Positions 30,719-43,270 of a DNA stretch of 64,000 bases are shown here, one piece after another. The notes under the pieces were generated by a model. It searched no databases. It was given only the letters and a program-made list of their open reading frames with translations, and was not told where the DNA came from. The DNA comes from Cruorifilaria tuberocauda (taxonomy: Eukaryota > Nematoda > Chromadorea > Rhabditida > Onchocercidae). The first letter of the stretch is position 1, and each line of letters opens with the position of its first letter. A program made the translations under genes and the position numbers. The stretch spans positions 1 through 64,000 of the forward strand of contig JABVXU010000288.1 of NCBI GenBank assembly GCA_013365365.1, read 5' to 3'.

Positions 30719-32981
30719 ATGTCTTTTATGGAATATATCAAGCTTGATCAGGAAATCCTTACAGGTGCCGCTGGCCGTGTCCAGCGGCTCAAAATGTATC
30801 CATACTTTGATCTGGCACATTATATTCTTGTTAGTTATTCTGTTTCTATTTTCAGATAAGTACTTATATTGTTAGTCTAAAATATCCAGCTAAAATAAGT
30901 TTTGTATAAGTAACAGTAAAATAAACATTAACAGTATAAGTTAGGATGGACAAGATGAAAAGAGCATAACGGGTGAAAATTTTTTCTTCTTTCATTCTTC
31001 GAAGTATCAATGAGGATGTTTTAATTTTTTCTTCTCCTAAATCTTGTCAAGTATCTTTAATGTATACGAAGTATTTAATTTTAAATTTTCTCTTTCAGAT
31101 GACAATATCGGTTCGAGATGATTTATCGACTGGTGCATCACTATTTTCCCGGAAACATCCGTTGAGTTGTTGGCTTTCGTCGATGATGATGTGCTTTGCG
31201 GGCAGTATTTCGGCTAATTTCCTCCTGGGTGAACCAGTCATCTCACCCTTTAAACGACACGACAACATTTTACTGGTTATTTTTTGTGCTTAAATAAATA
31301 GAATACTCTTGACACTAAGCTGAAGCAGTACATCTCATAAGATTGTTGTTGACATTGATGAGCAAAATCTATTTTCAGGCTACTATTGTTTGGTATTTCG
31401 TTTTCTATTCCCCATTCGATATAGTTTATAAGGTATCAAAGCTTCTACCAGTCAAAATTGTGCTGTGTGTACTGAAAGAAGTTCGAAGAACATCTAAGGT
31501 TTTTTTATTTTTAAAACTTAATTTAAATACAGTTTTTCTTTAAATTATAGTAAAAGAGCAATATTGGTTAAATTTTTTTCTTTAATTTGCAAGCTTTTAG
31601 CTTATAATCAAATGTTTTTGATAGGTAGCACATGGTGTATCACATGCAGCGAAACTGTACCCAAGTTCGTATCTTGTACAAGTTCTTGTCGGAACAGTCA
31701 AAGGAGCCGGTGCGGGAATCATTCGAACGTTGGAACAGGTTATTTTTTATTTTTTTTATATTCAATATATCAATATATCACAACATCATTGTTTATTTGG
31801 TAGTGTAGAATACTATCGTCGCTATAAAGGAAAGATGATTTAAGTTTCTATTATGTTAATCTAATTATGTCTTTGAGCGTAGGAATTTAAATTCCGTAAA
31901 ATTTAGACATACTACAGGGGACATACCGAACAGTGATGTCTCTACAAAGTGACTTCCCTAGTTTTTCTTCCAAGCTGATGTCGAAGCTGATACCTTATGG
32001 GTTTATTTATGGGATTTGAAAGTTGGAATCAAAATCAAAGTTTTAGCTGGTGAGAGGTGTATGGATGCCGGCACATAATGAATTACTTCGACCATCATTT
32101 TCAACCAAAGCTTGTTGTGTTGCATCAGTGATTCTCGTGATTGACAGACATTCCCAGTATATCTCTGCTCCTCACAATGTCATTTATTTGGTTCGTTTAT
32201 CCATTCCTTCTCCGTTCATCATGGCATCAAGTACTTGATATAGAATTAAAATATTTCACGTTGCTTAGTTAACATTATTACCGAATTTCACTTTATTCCA
32301 AGCTTCAACTTTCAATATCAATCCAAGTATATTAAGTTATATATACTATAATTCTTAACAAGTAGTTAAATAGGGTAGTTTTATCTTTACTATTTAAGTA
32401 TTTTTCAAATGATTTTTTAAAAATTACTTTTTATTGACAGTCAAATGTTGTGTTATGGAAATCACTGCTTGAAAACATTAAACACTTAATGTTTTAAAAT
32501 CTCTGTGAAAAACAAAAAATTTTAATCTTTCTTATTCATCCACGTTTTTTAGTGGACTCATCCACGTTTTAGTAAACACGGTTTTGTTTTTGCAGGGTAT
32601 CGCCGGGTTCTTTGTCTATTTTAAGTTGAGCGCCGAGTTGCTAAACGTTCAGGATCCTTTCGCACCATTCGAGAATCTTTTTTGTGCTGTATTTATGGGT
32701 GGCATTTGGGACGCAATGTCTCGGTTAGTCATTTCGTTTAATGTTGATTAATTTTTAATTGGCATTAAACTGTATTTTGAAAGTTCCAGCAAGGTTTTTT
32801 AATTATAGTCTTTCAGTATTTTCTTCCGCAGTATTTTATTTTCGTATCATCTCGACTTTTGTTATATTTGTGCTACTTATTGCTGCTTTGAAGGGCAATA
32901 ATGGCCAGTCGAGAACGAAGAGCAGTTGGTCAAAAAGCAGAAAATGGAGCTTTACCTGCAGAACCAAAGAAAGAACAATGA
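30719..32981 (+). CDS. TMEM38: TRIC trimeric intracellular cation channel (TMEM38 family)
   Basis: Homotrimeric K+ channel of the ER/SR membrane that balances charge during Ca2+ release. Seven exons: 30719-30829, 31099-31275, 31379-31498, 31625-31738, 32047-32190, 32596-32723 and 32894-32981; phases consistent, 293 residues, normal for the family. Motifs: YPYFDLAHYILMTISVR (TM1), CWLSSMMMCFAGSISANFLLG (TM2), VWYFVFYSPFDIVYK (TM3), the lipid-binding KEVRR, GTVKGAGAGIIRTLEQ (second repeat), RGVWMPAHNELLRPSFSTK and HNVIYL...FFVYFKL. The C-terminus is short, charged and ends KKEQ. The last acceptor (TTTGAAG) is weak, so the final 28 residues are less certain. Confidence 0.94.
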
Positions 32982-34582
32982 TATTTGCAAAACTACAATC
33001 GACTGACTAATATTTGCAGGAGCAATAGGTAGCATTGCTGTTTTATCACTTTGTTGAGCGCTGCTTTATTTTGCTTTCCTTATCATAAAGCAAGGAACTA
33101 AGCGACCTTCTCCAAAATTCGACATTTAAAAGTTGCCTTTAAATCTCTTTTTTTTAAAGTATCATTCAAAATCACCAAATAATTTAAGGTGATAGATATG
33201 CTGCTGTTCGAAAAGTCATTTACATTCAATGCGCAAGGAAAGGACATTTTAGATGTCGTAATTTTTAGTAGAATTAAAATTTTACAACTTTCTTGTTCCG
33301 ATTTGTTCAATGTTGATCTACTGAAATTTTCTTTGTTGCTATTTTTACTCAAAAGTAGCAATATTGTTAAGAAATATCTGAAATTAACAGCTGATTCCAT
33401 ACTCCATTTATTATACTCCACTTATTAAATATACTGCCCAGGAAATACCTGGAAGATTTCTATTTATTTAAATTTATTAAAAAATGTATTTAAATTTATA
33501 GAGAAGCCATCAGTTATTATTTTTTGATGGGATTTTAATACTTTCAGTAAACGCTTTTTATATTTTCATTTCTGATTGCTAATTTTGTATTGGGTAAAGA
33601 AATTTTCAATACTATTATAATTAGCAAATTATTACTATTGTATGGATAATTCTATCATATTTGTATTGTTATCATATTTGATTGTTATCGTTATACTCAC
33701 GCCAGTTTAAAATATATCGCTTTACCAATAAGTGCAAAAATATGCAAACGTATATTTCGCGGTTTATACATTCTTTTTCTTGAAAGACTGCTATTCGCAT
33801 ATAATGCTCAATGCAGGTAAGATGTTGAAGAAACATTAGAAAGGTTTCAATTGTATAGGGTTATGTATTGTTATGCTTATTCTGCAGAGTACGGGAATGT
33901 TTTGTACTGTGCTGCATTATTTGTCATCCAACATATTATGTCTATAATAACTTTGATAGGCATGACCTTGTCACACTTTTCAGTTTAAAATATTTATGGA
34001 TTGTAATTTACATATTTTCCTAATTCATATTAAAATTCATGGAAATAACTATGAGATAAATACATTTGTAAATGCACAAAGAATTATATATTCGTGAAAA
34101 GCGTGAAAATTATGTGAATTTTGAAATCGTCGCGTGAACTTGTCTCTTCCGCATCTTCTAAACGATGTAAAAGAGAGGTGTGGAAATCCCAGAGGAGGAT
34201 ATATATCTCTGCTATTTTGCGAAAATTGCATCCTAGGCAGGGTAGTTTTTCTTATTATCGATGGTTGCGAAGCTGGAAAATATTTCGTAGTATGGAAGGC
34301 ATGTGTTTATATTAAACATTAGCTTTTATCCTAGTTATGTTGTAATAACTTGTAACAAATAATTAATATGAAAAACACGTTTGAAATTTGTACGGCAACA
34401 TCAAAGCTTGTCACATCATTGATTTCTGATTGCACAGAACACTCTTATCATAATCCGCCCCGATATCATTACCCGCTCAGTGCTACTCTTGAGCTATCTA
34501 TCTACTCTAGAATATAAAAATCTGGAACAGATAGATCATCAATCATATTGTTTACTTTGTTAGTTCTATTTTTTCTTTCAGA
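32982..34582. other. intergenic TRIC-TOE1
   Basis: AT-rich, no supported exon. Short open frames at 34121-34322 have no recognisable family or splice context. Confidence 0.45.
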
Positions 34583-37500
34583 ATGCCGATTACCGAAAAT
34601 ATGTTTAACAGTACACAATATTCTGCTGATAACGCATGTCATTTGACGTCACATTCAAGACGTAGTTTTCGAAGTCGTAAAGGTTATTTATCGAATATCG
34701 TTGTGATTGAAGTGAACAAGGGAAATTTAAACAGTACATGGCCCTATCTTCTGCTTTCTATTCGAAATGCATCATTTATATCGCTTGATTTGGTACATTA
34801 TTTTAATTCCTGTTCGATTTATTGCCATCTGCAAACACTTATCACATCTTTCACTGATTTTCGTGAGATAAAATTATGAAACAATAATGTACAATAGATT
34901 ATTTTTATTCTCAGAAGCTGTGAGAAAAAAGGAAACGTTCTAACTCTATTCTTTGTTCAGGAACTTAGTGGTTTGGGAATACAGAAAGGATGGTTAGCAA
35001 AATCATTGGAAGAGCGCTATAATGTTATACGACAAAGCGTTCAGACTCGTTCGGTGCTTTCCGTTGGTATTGCGACCTTCCAGTTAGTTAGCAGAAAAGA
35101 AACAGATGCAAAGAAGAAGCTGAAATACAAATGTCAGGTCCGGATTTCATCTTTTTGTCTTTTAATAATATTTGGATTAGGAACATTAAAAAAAGTTATT
35201 AATGGCACCACTAATTTTCACTGTATCTCTTATCTTTTATCATGATATCTAGTAATTTAATTGATTTGTTTCAGGTTTTCAATATACTTACATTGTGCAT
35301 TGTACCGTTCGTCGTTGAAGCAAATGGGTTTCAGTTTTTATCGAAACACAAATTCAATTTTAATCGATGGGTCAGTTTGGGCATTCCGTATGACAGTAGT
35401 AATGAAAAGGTAAATAGATTTCTTAGCATCGGTTGGAAAGCATGATATATTTAATAGCAAAATAGATTTTTGAAAAAATCGCTTTAAATGAATGAAACTT
35501 TTAATTAAAAATAACATATCACCCCGGTGCTTCATTGGCTCGCATAGTAAAATCCTTCAGGAAAACGTAATGAAGACATTATGGCATGAAATATTATGTG
35601 CTGCTATTCCCGTTACATTGCATAATGGACTTATCGATTTAGGATTCATTTATCAGCACTTTTATAGTGTTTTACCTGAGACATTCAATGAATTCATCGT
35701 TAATATTTCTGATTGGTTTTTATTGCCCGGAGACATTCCTGGCCTCTATGATTCGAAATACATTGCAGAATATATCACCCGATTTAAAGCATCTTTCCTA
35801 GAATACGTTTTCAGGAAATGGTACTGTTTAAAGCTGTTTATATGTTTACCCTACCTAAAGTGAAAAAATCTTTTTACATTGAATAAAAGTAGGCAGCTTG
35901 TAGGAATCCTCTGTAATTCAAAACGAGGTTTTGCATAATCAATCTTTATATAAAAATATTCTCTCTATACTAATAAAAAATATCTTCTTCACTTCAATAT
36001 TCCAAAAATTGCAGCCAACGTGAAAATGCAATTGAACAAGCACGTAATCGATTGTATGTAAGCATTGAGTTCGATTTTACATGCGCAGAAAAGCATTTTA
36101 AAAATGCTGTTGATATAGTTAATTGTAAATTGCCTGATAATTTCGATGCGAGTGCTTCAGTGGAGCCTTGTCCTGTTAGTGACGAACAAAAGGATTCACT
36201 TTGCAGGCGATATTCGGTGAGTTTTTTAATTCTCGCAGTCATTAACGATTTATTTATTTGTTTTATTAATAAAAACGATTTATTTATTGAACACTATATT
36301 AGTTATTATTCAGCTTCCCCAACTCATTTGCTTTTCAGAATATTGGTAAAAGAAATAAGTATTTTAGAATAATAAGGAATGCTGATATTGGTGATAATTA
36401 GATATGTGTTTAAAATATATTTACTATTATGAGAATGCAATAGCTAGAGGAGTTTTCTGTCGTTTCATTTCTATACATTTTTTCCTATATTTATGACAGT
36501 AATGGTAGGATATTTAGTCAGATAATATAGTATGAAGAGAAAATGGAAGCGATATGAAGTTGATTATTATGCTTAATTACAGAACTATGGCTTCTGTCAA
36601 GCCAAGGATTGTTCTTACATTCATGACGTTGATGTCCTATTGAGCTTAGAGGATCAAAAGCAAGCAAAGGTAAAGCACTGCTGACATGGATTTTGACTCC
36701 TAATCCTTCACAGATTTTTTTTTTCAACTTCTAGTAATAACTTAGAAGAAGCGTTTTAGTCTCAACGTTTAAATTTTGTGTTTGTTTCGGTTTTTTCGGA
36801 TTTTACAGGAAGATTCAAGTTTTATTAACTTATGTTGTTTATAGGTACGTAAAAGGCGGAAAAGAAGATACGATTATGAGTTGAAATTTTCTGAGTTAGG
36901 ATCCACAGATAGTCAAAAGGATAAGATTTTAGTTTCGTCAAGTAGTAAAAAAAGAACGGCTATAAGCATTTCTACTCCGATGGATAATTTAAAGCAGGAT
37001 GAAACAATGAAAACGCCAGTTAATCTAACTCAAACAAATAACTTATTACAATCAGTAACAGGTCCTGACTAGATTTGATCGTTTTAATCATTGCACAACA
37101 TATTTTCTTCTCACCTTTAAAATATATCAGAAGTTTCAAACTTATTAAACAAATCAATAAATAATGTTAAATCTATATATATTTATCAACTCATTTGTTA
37201 TTGTTTGTTTGTTGTCTTTCTGTAGGCAACTAATTTGTTTATCAAGCTCAGAAGTTTCAAGAGTTAATATGTACCATCTAAGATGGTTATCTAAATGAGA
37301 TTATGTACTTTGTTGTAACTTGCTTATATTTCCACTCCTGAAACTCACTCTACTTTGATGTAGAGAAAGCTAATTTGGTTCATTGACTTAAGGTAGCCGA
37401 AAGTTCTAGCTTTTGTTAAGTCCAAAAAATATGTTCTGCAAGATTTGAGGAATTTATAGCATCTCTCTAGATTTTAATTGAAAGTTTTAATTTATATCAG

Positions 37501-37878
37501 GTTGCCATCGTGCCAGTGTGGATTCATTTATGACTGGGTTTGCAGTGATATTTATGCAGCGTATGAATCTTTTACGAACTGGGAACTTTGATCCAAAATG
37601 TGGTAAGTATTCCATAGAACAATGGAAAATTTAATCAGGTTTCTGGTTTCAATTTTTTTCAGACCATCAATTAAAGTGTTAGTTTGATTCACGTTTTTCG
37701 TTGAGTCAGTCTTTCTAAGCAGAGTTACATTTCAGGCAATAAAATTGCTTTGCCAGGCAAGATGACACCATTAATACTTTGTAAAAGTGATTACATCAAA
37801 CCAGCAGATGATCATATAGCGAAATGGATCAAAATTGAACGTGAACGAAACTCCAGACTGCAACTGAAAATTCAGTGA
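34583..37878 (+). CDS. TOE1: target of EGR1 protein 1 (CAF1Z deadenylase)
   Basis: Nuclear DEDD-type 3'-5' exonuclease that trims oligo(A) tails from maturing snRNAs and other small RNAs in Cajal bodies. Nine exons: 34583-34792, 34961-35137, 35275-35409, 35561-35820, 36015-36216, 36583-36669, 36845-37061, 37501-37602 and 37736-37878; 510 residues. Catalytic blocks: SLDLELSGLG (first D-x-E across the exon 1-2 joint), QFLSKHKFNFNRW, TLHNGLIDLGFIYQHFY (second D), YDSKYIAEYITRF and LEYVFRKCQREN. A CCCH zinc finger follows (C-x8-C-x4-C-x3-H, across exons 5 and 6, ...SNYGFC...SYIHD), then a basic RKRRKRR nuclear signal. The C-terminal family segment has DSFMTGFA and LPGKMTPL. The donor of exon 7 (G|GTCCTG) is weak but the only in-phase choice. 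AATAAA at 37977-37982. Confidence 0.93.
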
Positions 37879-39037
37879 TGAAAACTAATTCTTGTTTCAC
37901 TCCACAGTACGCGAATCAGTATCAAATTTTTCGTGATCTCATTTTAGTCTTAAAATTTCACGTATCTTTATCAAAGAATAAATTCTTAACATGCATGTGT
38001 GCGATGAACGAGATAAAAATTTAAGAATGGAACAAAAGGTAATCATCATGGTAACACCCTGCAATAATTTTGTACGCTGCTGCCAATGGAAATTTCAAAG
38101 TGTGCATAATGAAGGCACTTCCCTCTCCTAGTACAGTAGACATACCGACATTGATTCTTTCGTGTGATAGAAGAGATCGAAATTCAAAATTACAAATCAC
38201 TTTGTAGCTCTGTTATAATTTATACGAGAAATTAGGAAAAATGGTTTTAGACTGTAAGATTATGGATTTCAAATTTATCTGATATGCAGGGTGCAGTGGT
38301 AACATCTACTGAATTGCCAGCGCTCTGAATGTTACAACTTGTAGAACAAGAAATCTAACTGACACAATCCCATTCTTTGCCAAATGATAATGCGGAAACG
38401 CATGCGGTTGATCACTGGGAGTAAAACTAATAGAATTAATATACAGAACATTCATTTTTGAACAGAGACAAAAATTGGTTATTATCATAAAGAGTAAGAA
38501 ATACGTTTGAAGCAAATATTTGCAACATTACTCTATGCAGCAAATTTTATTCAACTTGAAGTATATAAATATAGCAGAGTTATACTGTCAGAATTTCATA
38601 TCACAGGAATGCAGTGCAAACAAATGAATCGCAATTTACTCTAGATTCTGAGCACTTTGAGACAACTTTAACAACTTTCACAAAATTAATACATATATTA
38701 TCTCTAAGAAATGTTCGAGATTCATATCCATCATTATACCACAACATTGTTAACCCCTCAATATGAACTGAAATTGTAGTGCGAAACTGTTTTACAAAAA
38801 CTTGATTATTGAAAATTATATCCAGCTTTAGAGAGATAGTAAGGAGCTTGAGAGAGAACCCTTGTTGAAATCATTCACATGCAAATCGTTGTTGAGAATT
38901 AACTTTTCTGTTACTCAATTTATCCGAATCACTAAAATGCTATAATGAGCGTTGGAAAACTAAGTGTTTTTCGAAATATTTTACAAATCGTTAAAGAAAC
39001 AGTGGAACAAGGCGCTTAAGTAGAAGATATACTCATA
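37879..39037. other. convergent intergenic TOE1 / WDFY2
   Basis: Contains the TOE1 AATAAA (37977-37982). No exon or RNA gene recognised. Confidence 0.5.
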
Positions 39038-41923
39038 TTATACTAGCTGTTTCACATCCCAAATCATCAAAATTCGATCGGAACCAGCTGTAACAAGACG
39101 ACCTGTTGATTCTTGCAAATGCATACACATTACACCTTGGCGTAGTTCCGAAACGACTGCCAGCGAAGTAAGGCTGGAATTGAAGAAAATTTTCTCTAGA
39201 ACGACCAAAGTAAAAAAAAGAAGTAAAAAAGATTGACTGCAAAAAATGCGGCAATACAATCAGCAAAGAAATAGAAATTAAGAGCTAGCAGAGTTAGGTT
39301 CCAAACCATTGTGTTCAGTATATTATCAATAAATGAATAGTGAGTCTCCTTTAAAATCAAGACTCTAAATTGAATTGCAATCAGTTATAGGGAATGATTA
39401 GATAATATCAGGTTTAAAAATCAAAACTCAAACAAATATTTCCCAACTGTTGAGTAATGAATTTCAGAATTGGGTCCTTGATACTTTATTAAGGAAGAAA
39501 GAGTCTGAAGCAAAACTATCAAACAGCATTTTAGTTACAGTTCAAGGAAACTTACTCGAATTGATCGGGGAACTGTTGCATCCGAGACTGGCAAGCATTG
39601 CATATCCTAACTGGTAATTCGTAACCCATTGGTGGGTATCTCGTCGTATTGGCACAGCACTTCGCGCATACAGCATTACCACAAGTACGGCAATGATGTT
39701 GACGTAAACCAACTACCTAAAAGAATATCTCAAAATTTAATCATACCTGAATGATTCGGAAAAATTCTGTGAAATAGCGTGATAACTTTATGAGATACAA
39801 AAAGTATGTATTTGCAACAACTTACATAGTGAACAATTTCAGAATTGCTTAGGCATACGAAAGGAATAATTACAGACAGTATTCTGCACCTTTTTATCCC
39901 ACATTTCTCGGAAGTTCCAGAAAAACGGTGAATCGCAAAGTTGACAGCTATCACTCGTTTTCCATCCTGGTGTTTCCACGCGCTTCGCCATCATATCCCA
40001 ACAAACCAAACTTCCATCTTCATCTGCCGAAAAAAGCCTTTTCTTATGCTGCGCATACCGTAGACATGTTAGTTTGCTATTGTGAGCGCTAAAATTCAGA
40101 TATAATACCTAAAAAGTAGTAAAATTTTACCAAATTTAGTTGTTTCTAGCCCTCCTTGAAAGCTAGCATTCGCGTTAATAACCGCAAGATCACTCAGCAT
40201 AATAGTCACTGTAAAATTCAACGAAAATTTTGGTTATAAACAATCAACCATAAGTTAGATAAAGTTAGATGCCTAGATAAAGAATTTATTCGACCAATAA
40301 ACTTTTGTTTCGAGCCATGCAAATAGAGTAGACATCAACCTGAATTATTCGTCCAAAATCTACACAATTATTAGATAACAGAGCTGATCTCTTAATGATA
40401 AGGATAGGTCCGAAAACTTACTTCAGTTCAAATGCTTGTCCTTTCTTTCCACCAATATCCCACATAATAACAAGATGATCGGCCCCTGCTGAAAACAGTA
40501 ATTGACGCTCTGAATCCCATGCCAACGATGTTATGGAATCTAAAAGCAAAATATCCATAAGCAATTTCTAGAAAATTTAAATATAGAAGTAAGGAATGGT
40601 TACATTCGAAGAAATATATTTATTTCCAACAGTATCTGATAATTCAGTACAGCGGATTTTCCAATGAAATCAGGATACCGAGTGTGATATATCCGCCGAA
40701 AAAAATGCAATAACTACCAATCACTTCAAAGTCATGGTACAATTATCTTAAATGTCACATTCAACAGAACTTTTCCACAAAAATAAACTATAAGAAAATA
40801 ACTAAAACATTATCCTTATGTTTTCTTATTTTTTTGACTACGGTATCTTTCCGATTTTGCAGGAACTGTTATATATTCTTACAATGTGTATCACTATTGT
40901 ACATTCTAATTTATACAACCAACTTGTATGTGCAGAAAGGGTGGTAACGACATTTGCTTCGGAGCCATTCAAACGTAGCAGAATAATACCACCACCAGAA
41001 TCGCCTAGAAAAACAAATTTCGACGTCACATCGAATTCCAATGCTGTGAAGCTTGATTCGCCTGCATAGGATCCTACAAATAACCATTACATTATTAACA
41101 GATAACTCATCTAACGATAATTCAAAATATTATTTTCAGACAGGTTATCTTTTCATTACATAAAAACATTTACAAATGTTATGCGTAATTTCAATCAAAA
41201 TTATATATTGCGATAATCATGGAACTAACCCATTTTTACTGAAGTTTCCGAACAATGCCAAACCGTCGTTTTATCTTTACTACAACTGAAAATTAATTCA
41301 GCTTCCGCTGAATACAGTACAGCGGTAACTGTATTCAAATGTGCCATCCAATGTCGCTGTTCCGATAAACTGTTCATATCTTCTGCTATTCTATACTCAT
41401 AAACACTACCATTGATAAGACCAATAAAGAGACTGTAAGAAAGATCATTATTATATATCAAGAGGTAGTTTCTAATGTTAATTTTATCAAACGATGTCGT
41501 TAGATACCCTCCCTTTTCTTCATCTGGCATCTTCTCTTCTCCGAAATTCCTTCGCACACATCACACTATTCCAAAAAAATTTGTTAAATTGTACGCTTTG
41601 ACTTTTTCTTTGTTTTTATTTTTTCGTTTTTTTTTTGGTGATATCACTGTAGTATGATAAGACAAGAAAAAAAAACAATAAAATGATAAGCGATACCTTA
41701 ATTTACTCTCATCGAAATACATTGAACTGGGGGAAAATGGTAGATAATGATAAATAGACGGCCAGAATTGTTCATTATCACGTTTTAGATAGATACGTAA
41801 TGATCGATCATCACTGATTGTAACCACTCCTTCTTCAGTACTTAATAAATGTACGCCATTTATACGTGATATATGTCCTTCGATTTTATGCAACAACACT
41901 AAATTAAGCTTGACACTATACAT
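39038..41923 (-). CDS. WDFY2: WD40 and FYVE-domain protein WDFY1/2
   Basis: Endosomal adaptor that binds PtdIns(3)P through its FYVE finger. Seven exons: 41697-41923, 41230-41432, 40924-41073, 40422-40539, 39890-40088, 39556-39716 and 39038-39173; phases agree, 397 residues (human WDFY2 400). WD40 repeats: [80 protein letters not shown]. The FYVE domain sits between the sixth and last blades, as in the human protein: [13 protein letters not shown], then [13 protein letters not shown] (the PI3P-binding R-x-HHCR core), CAKCC and RICNACQ. The last blade ends [14 protein letters not shown]. It cannot be split into WDFY1 or WDFY2 orthologue by eye. Confidence 0.95.
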
Positions 41924-42678
41924 TATTAAGTATGTAATTTTAATAAAACATTAACTTTACAAATTAGCTTTACAGTATTACCAATCATCCATAATAAACA
42001 TTTTTTTACTTTTTTACATATAAACAACATTTTGAATTAAATGTTATTTTAGGAAATTTTTTTGGAAAAAAAGAAAACCTGGCTTTCCGGCACCCAAGCT
42101 ACATCGAGTTAAAGAACTTGGCCTCGCATTTATTATTGCAGCCATGTATTATTTCCAATAAAAACGAATAAATATCTTTTCCTGGAACAAAAAGAAATGG
42201 TAATTTCAAAATGAACGATAATTACTAGGTATACAATTTCTAAACACTATCGGCTCGAAGATATCACTGCAGGAAGAGGGGGGGAATAGAGTGCTTTTTT
42301 TTCGGCTACACTATTTCATCTTAATTTATATTTCTCATTCATTTCATCTCCAAGAACTTCTTTTGCTGTACAAGATGGTATTCTATGGATTGCACATCTG
42401 AAACTGTAGAGCCGAAAGTCACAACTTTTCCATATCAAATGATAAGATATTACTTACATTATGATTCCCTTTATAACCGGAATCAGTCATCTTGATACTA
42501 TATATGTCACTGCATATCATCTTTTAATCTGATAAACATATATTGTCTTTCAGCTATAACTACATTATCAGCTTACATTTGTTAACATGAATGAATTGAC
42601 AATAAATTCATAAACTAACAATCTAATAAGATAATCTAAAATATATTTAGCTATTTTATATATAATGTATGGAAGCAG

Positions 42679-42718
42679 TCACGTTAACGTCGTACGGAAG
42701 CAATCACGTTAACGTGAT
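42679..42718. repeat. duplicated palindromic motif CACGTTAACGT
   Basis: GGAAGCAGTCACGTTAACGT and GGAAGCAATCACGTTAACGT are near-identical direct copies about 26 bp apart. The second is embedded in a perfect 16 bp palindrome, ATCACGTTAACGTGAT (42703-42718); the first is palindromic over ACGTTAACGT. This suggests a dimeric protein-binding site. Function unknown. Confidence 0.6.
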
Positions 42719-43220
42719 CATTCTTCACCTTCCTTTCCTCGTCACCAAATGAATAACAACCTCTCTTGTGATGAAAAACAGAACATGAATTTTAGCGCTG
42801 TAATAAGCAACTTGCACATGGACTTTTAAAATTGTAATTTAATCTTAAGGCGTAAAAGTTGAAATATAACTGTAGTGTATGACGTAATTAGCTAGTTGTA
42901 TACTTAGTGACTTAGTTGCTTAGCTAGTTACATATTAATAAGGTTAAATCATGTGACATAAACAGAATATCATACTTCTAGAAAGCGAGAGAGTACAAGG
43001 AAGGAAAGAAAATAAGAAGAGAATAATTGGTAATGCTTTTTCCTTTCTTGGCTCTTAAGCAAGCATTGATAAGGTATTGAGGGAGTGTGATAATCTGTAA
43101 AATTTATGAGTGAAAGATTAGAAGAAATAGTAAAATAGTGAGATCGCACGTGAACACGGAACAACGCTGTATCAAGGAGGCAGAGAGATTACGAAGACTT
43201 ATCGGAGTCAAAGCACTCTT

Positions 43221-43270
43221 TAGAGAGAGAGAGAGAGAGAGAAGGAGAGGGGGAAAGAGAGAGATTGAGA
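43221..43270. repeat. GA microsatellite
   Basis: Run of (ga) units with ggag/gggaaag interruptions; no other feature. Confidence 0.85.

Noticed and set aside
34121..34322. Two overlapping plus ORFs of 62-64 codons upstream of TOE1
   Set aside because: No recognisable family, no splice or leader context, and the TOE1 start has its own TTTCAG acceptor.
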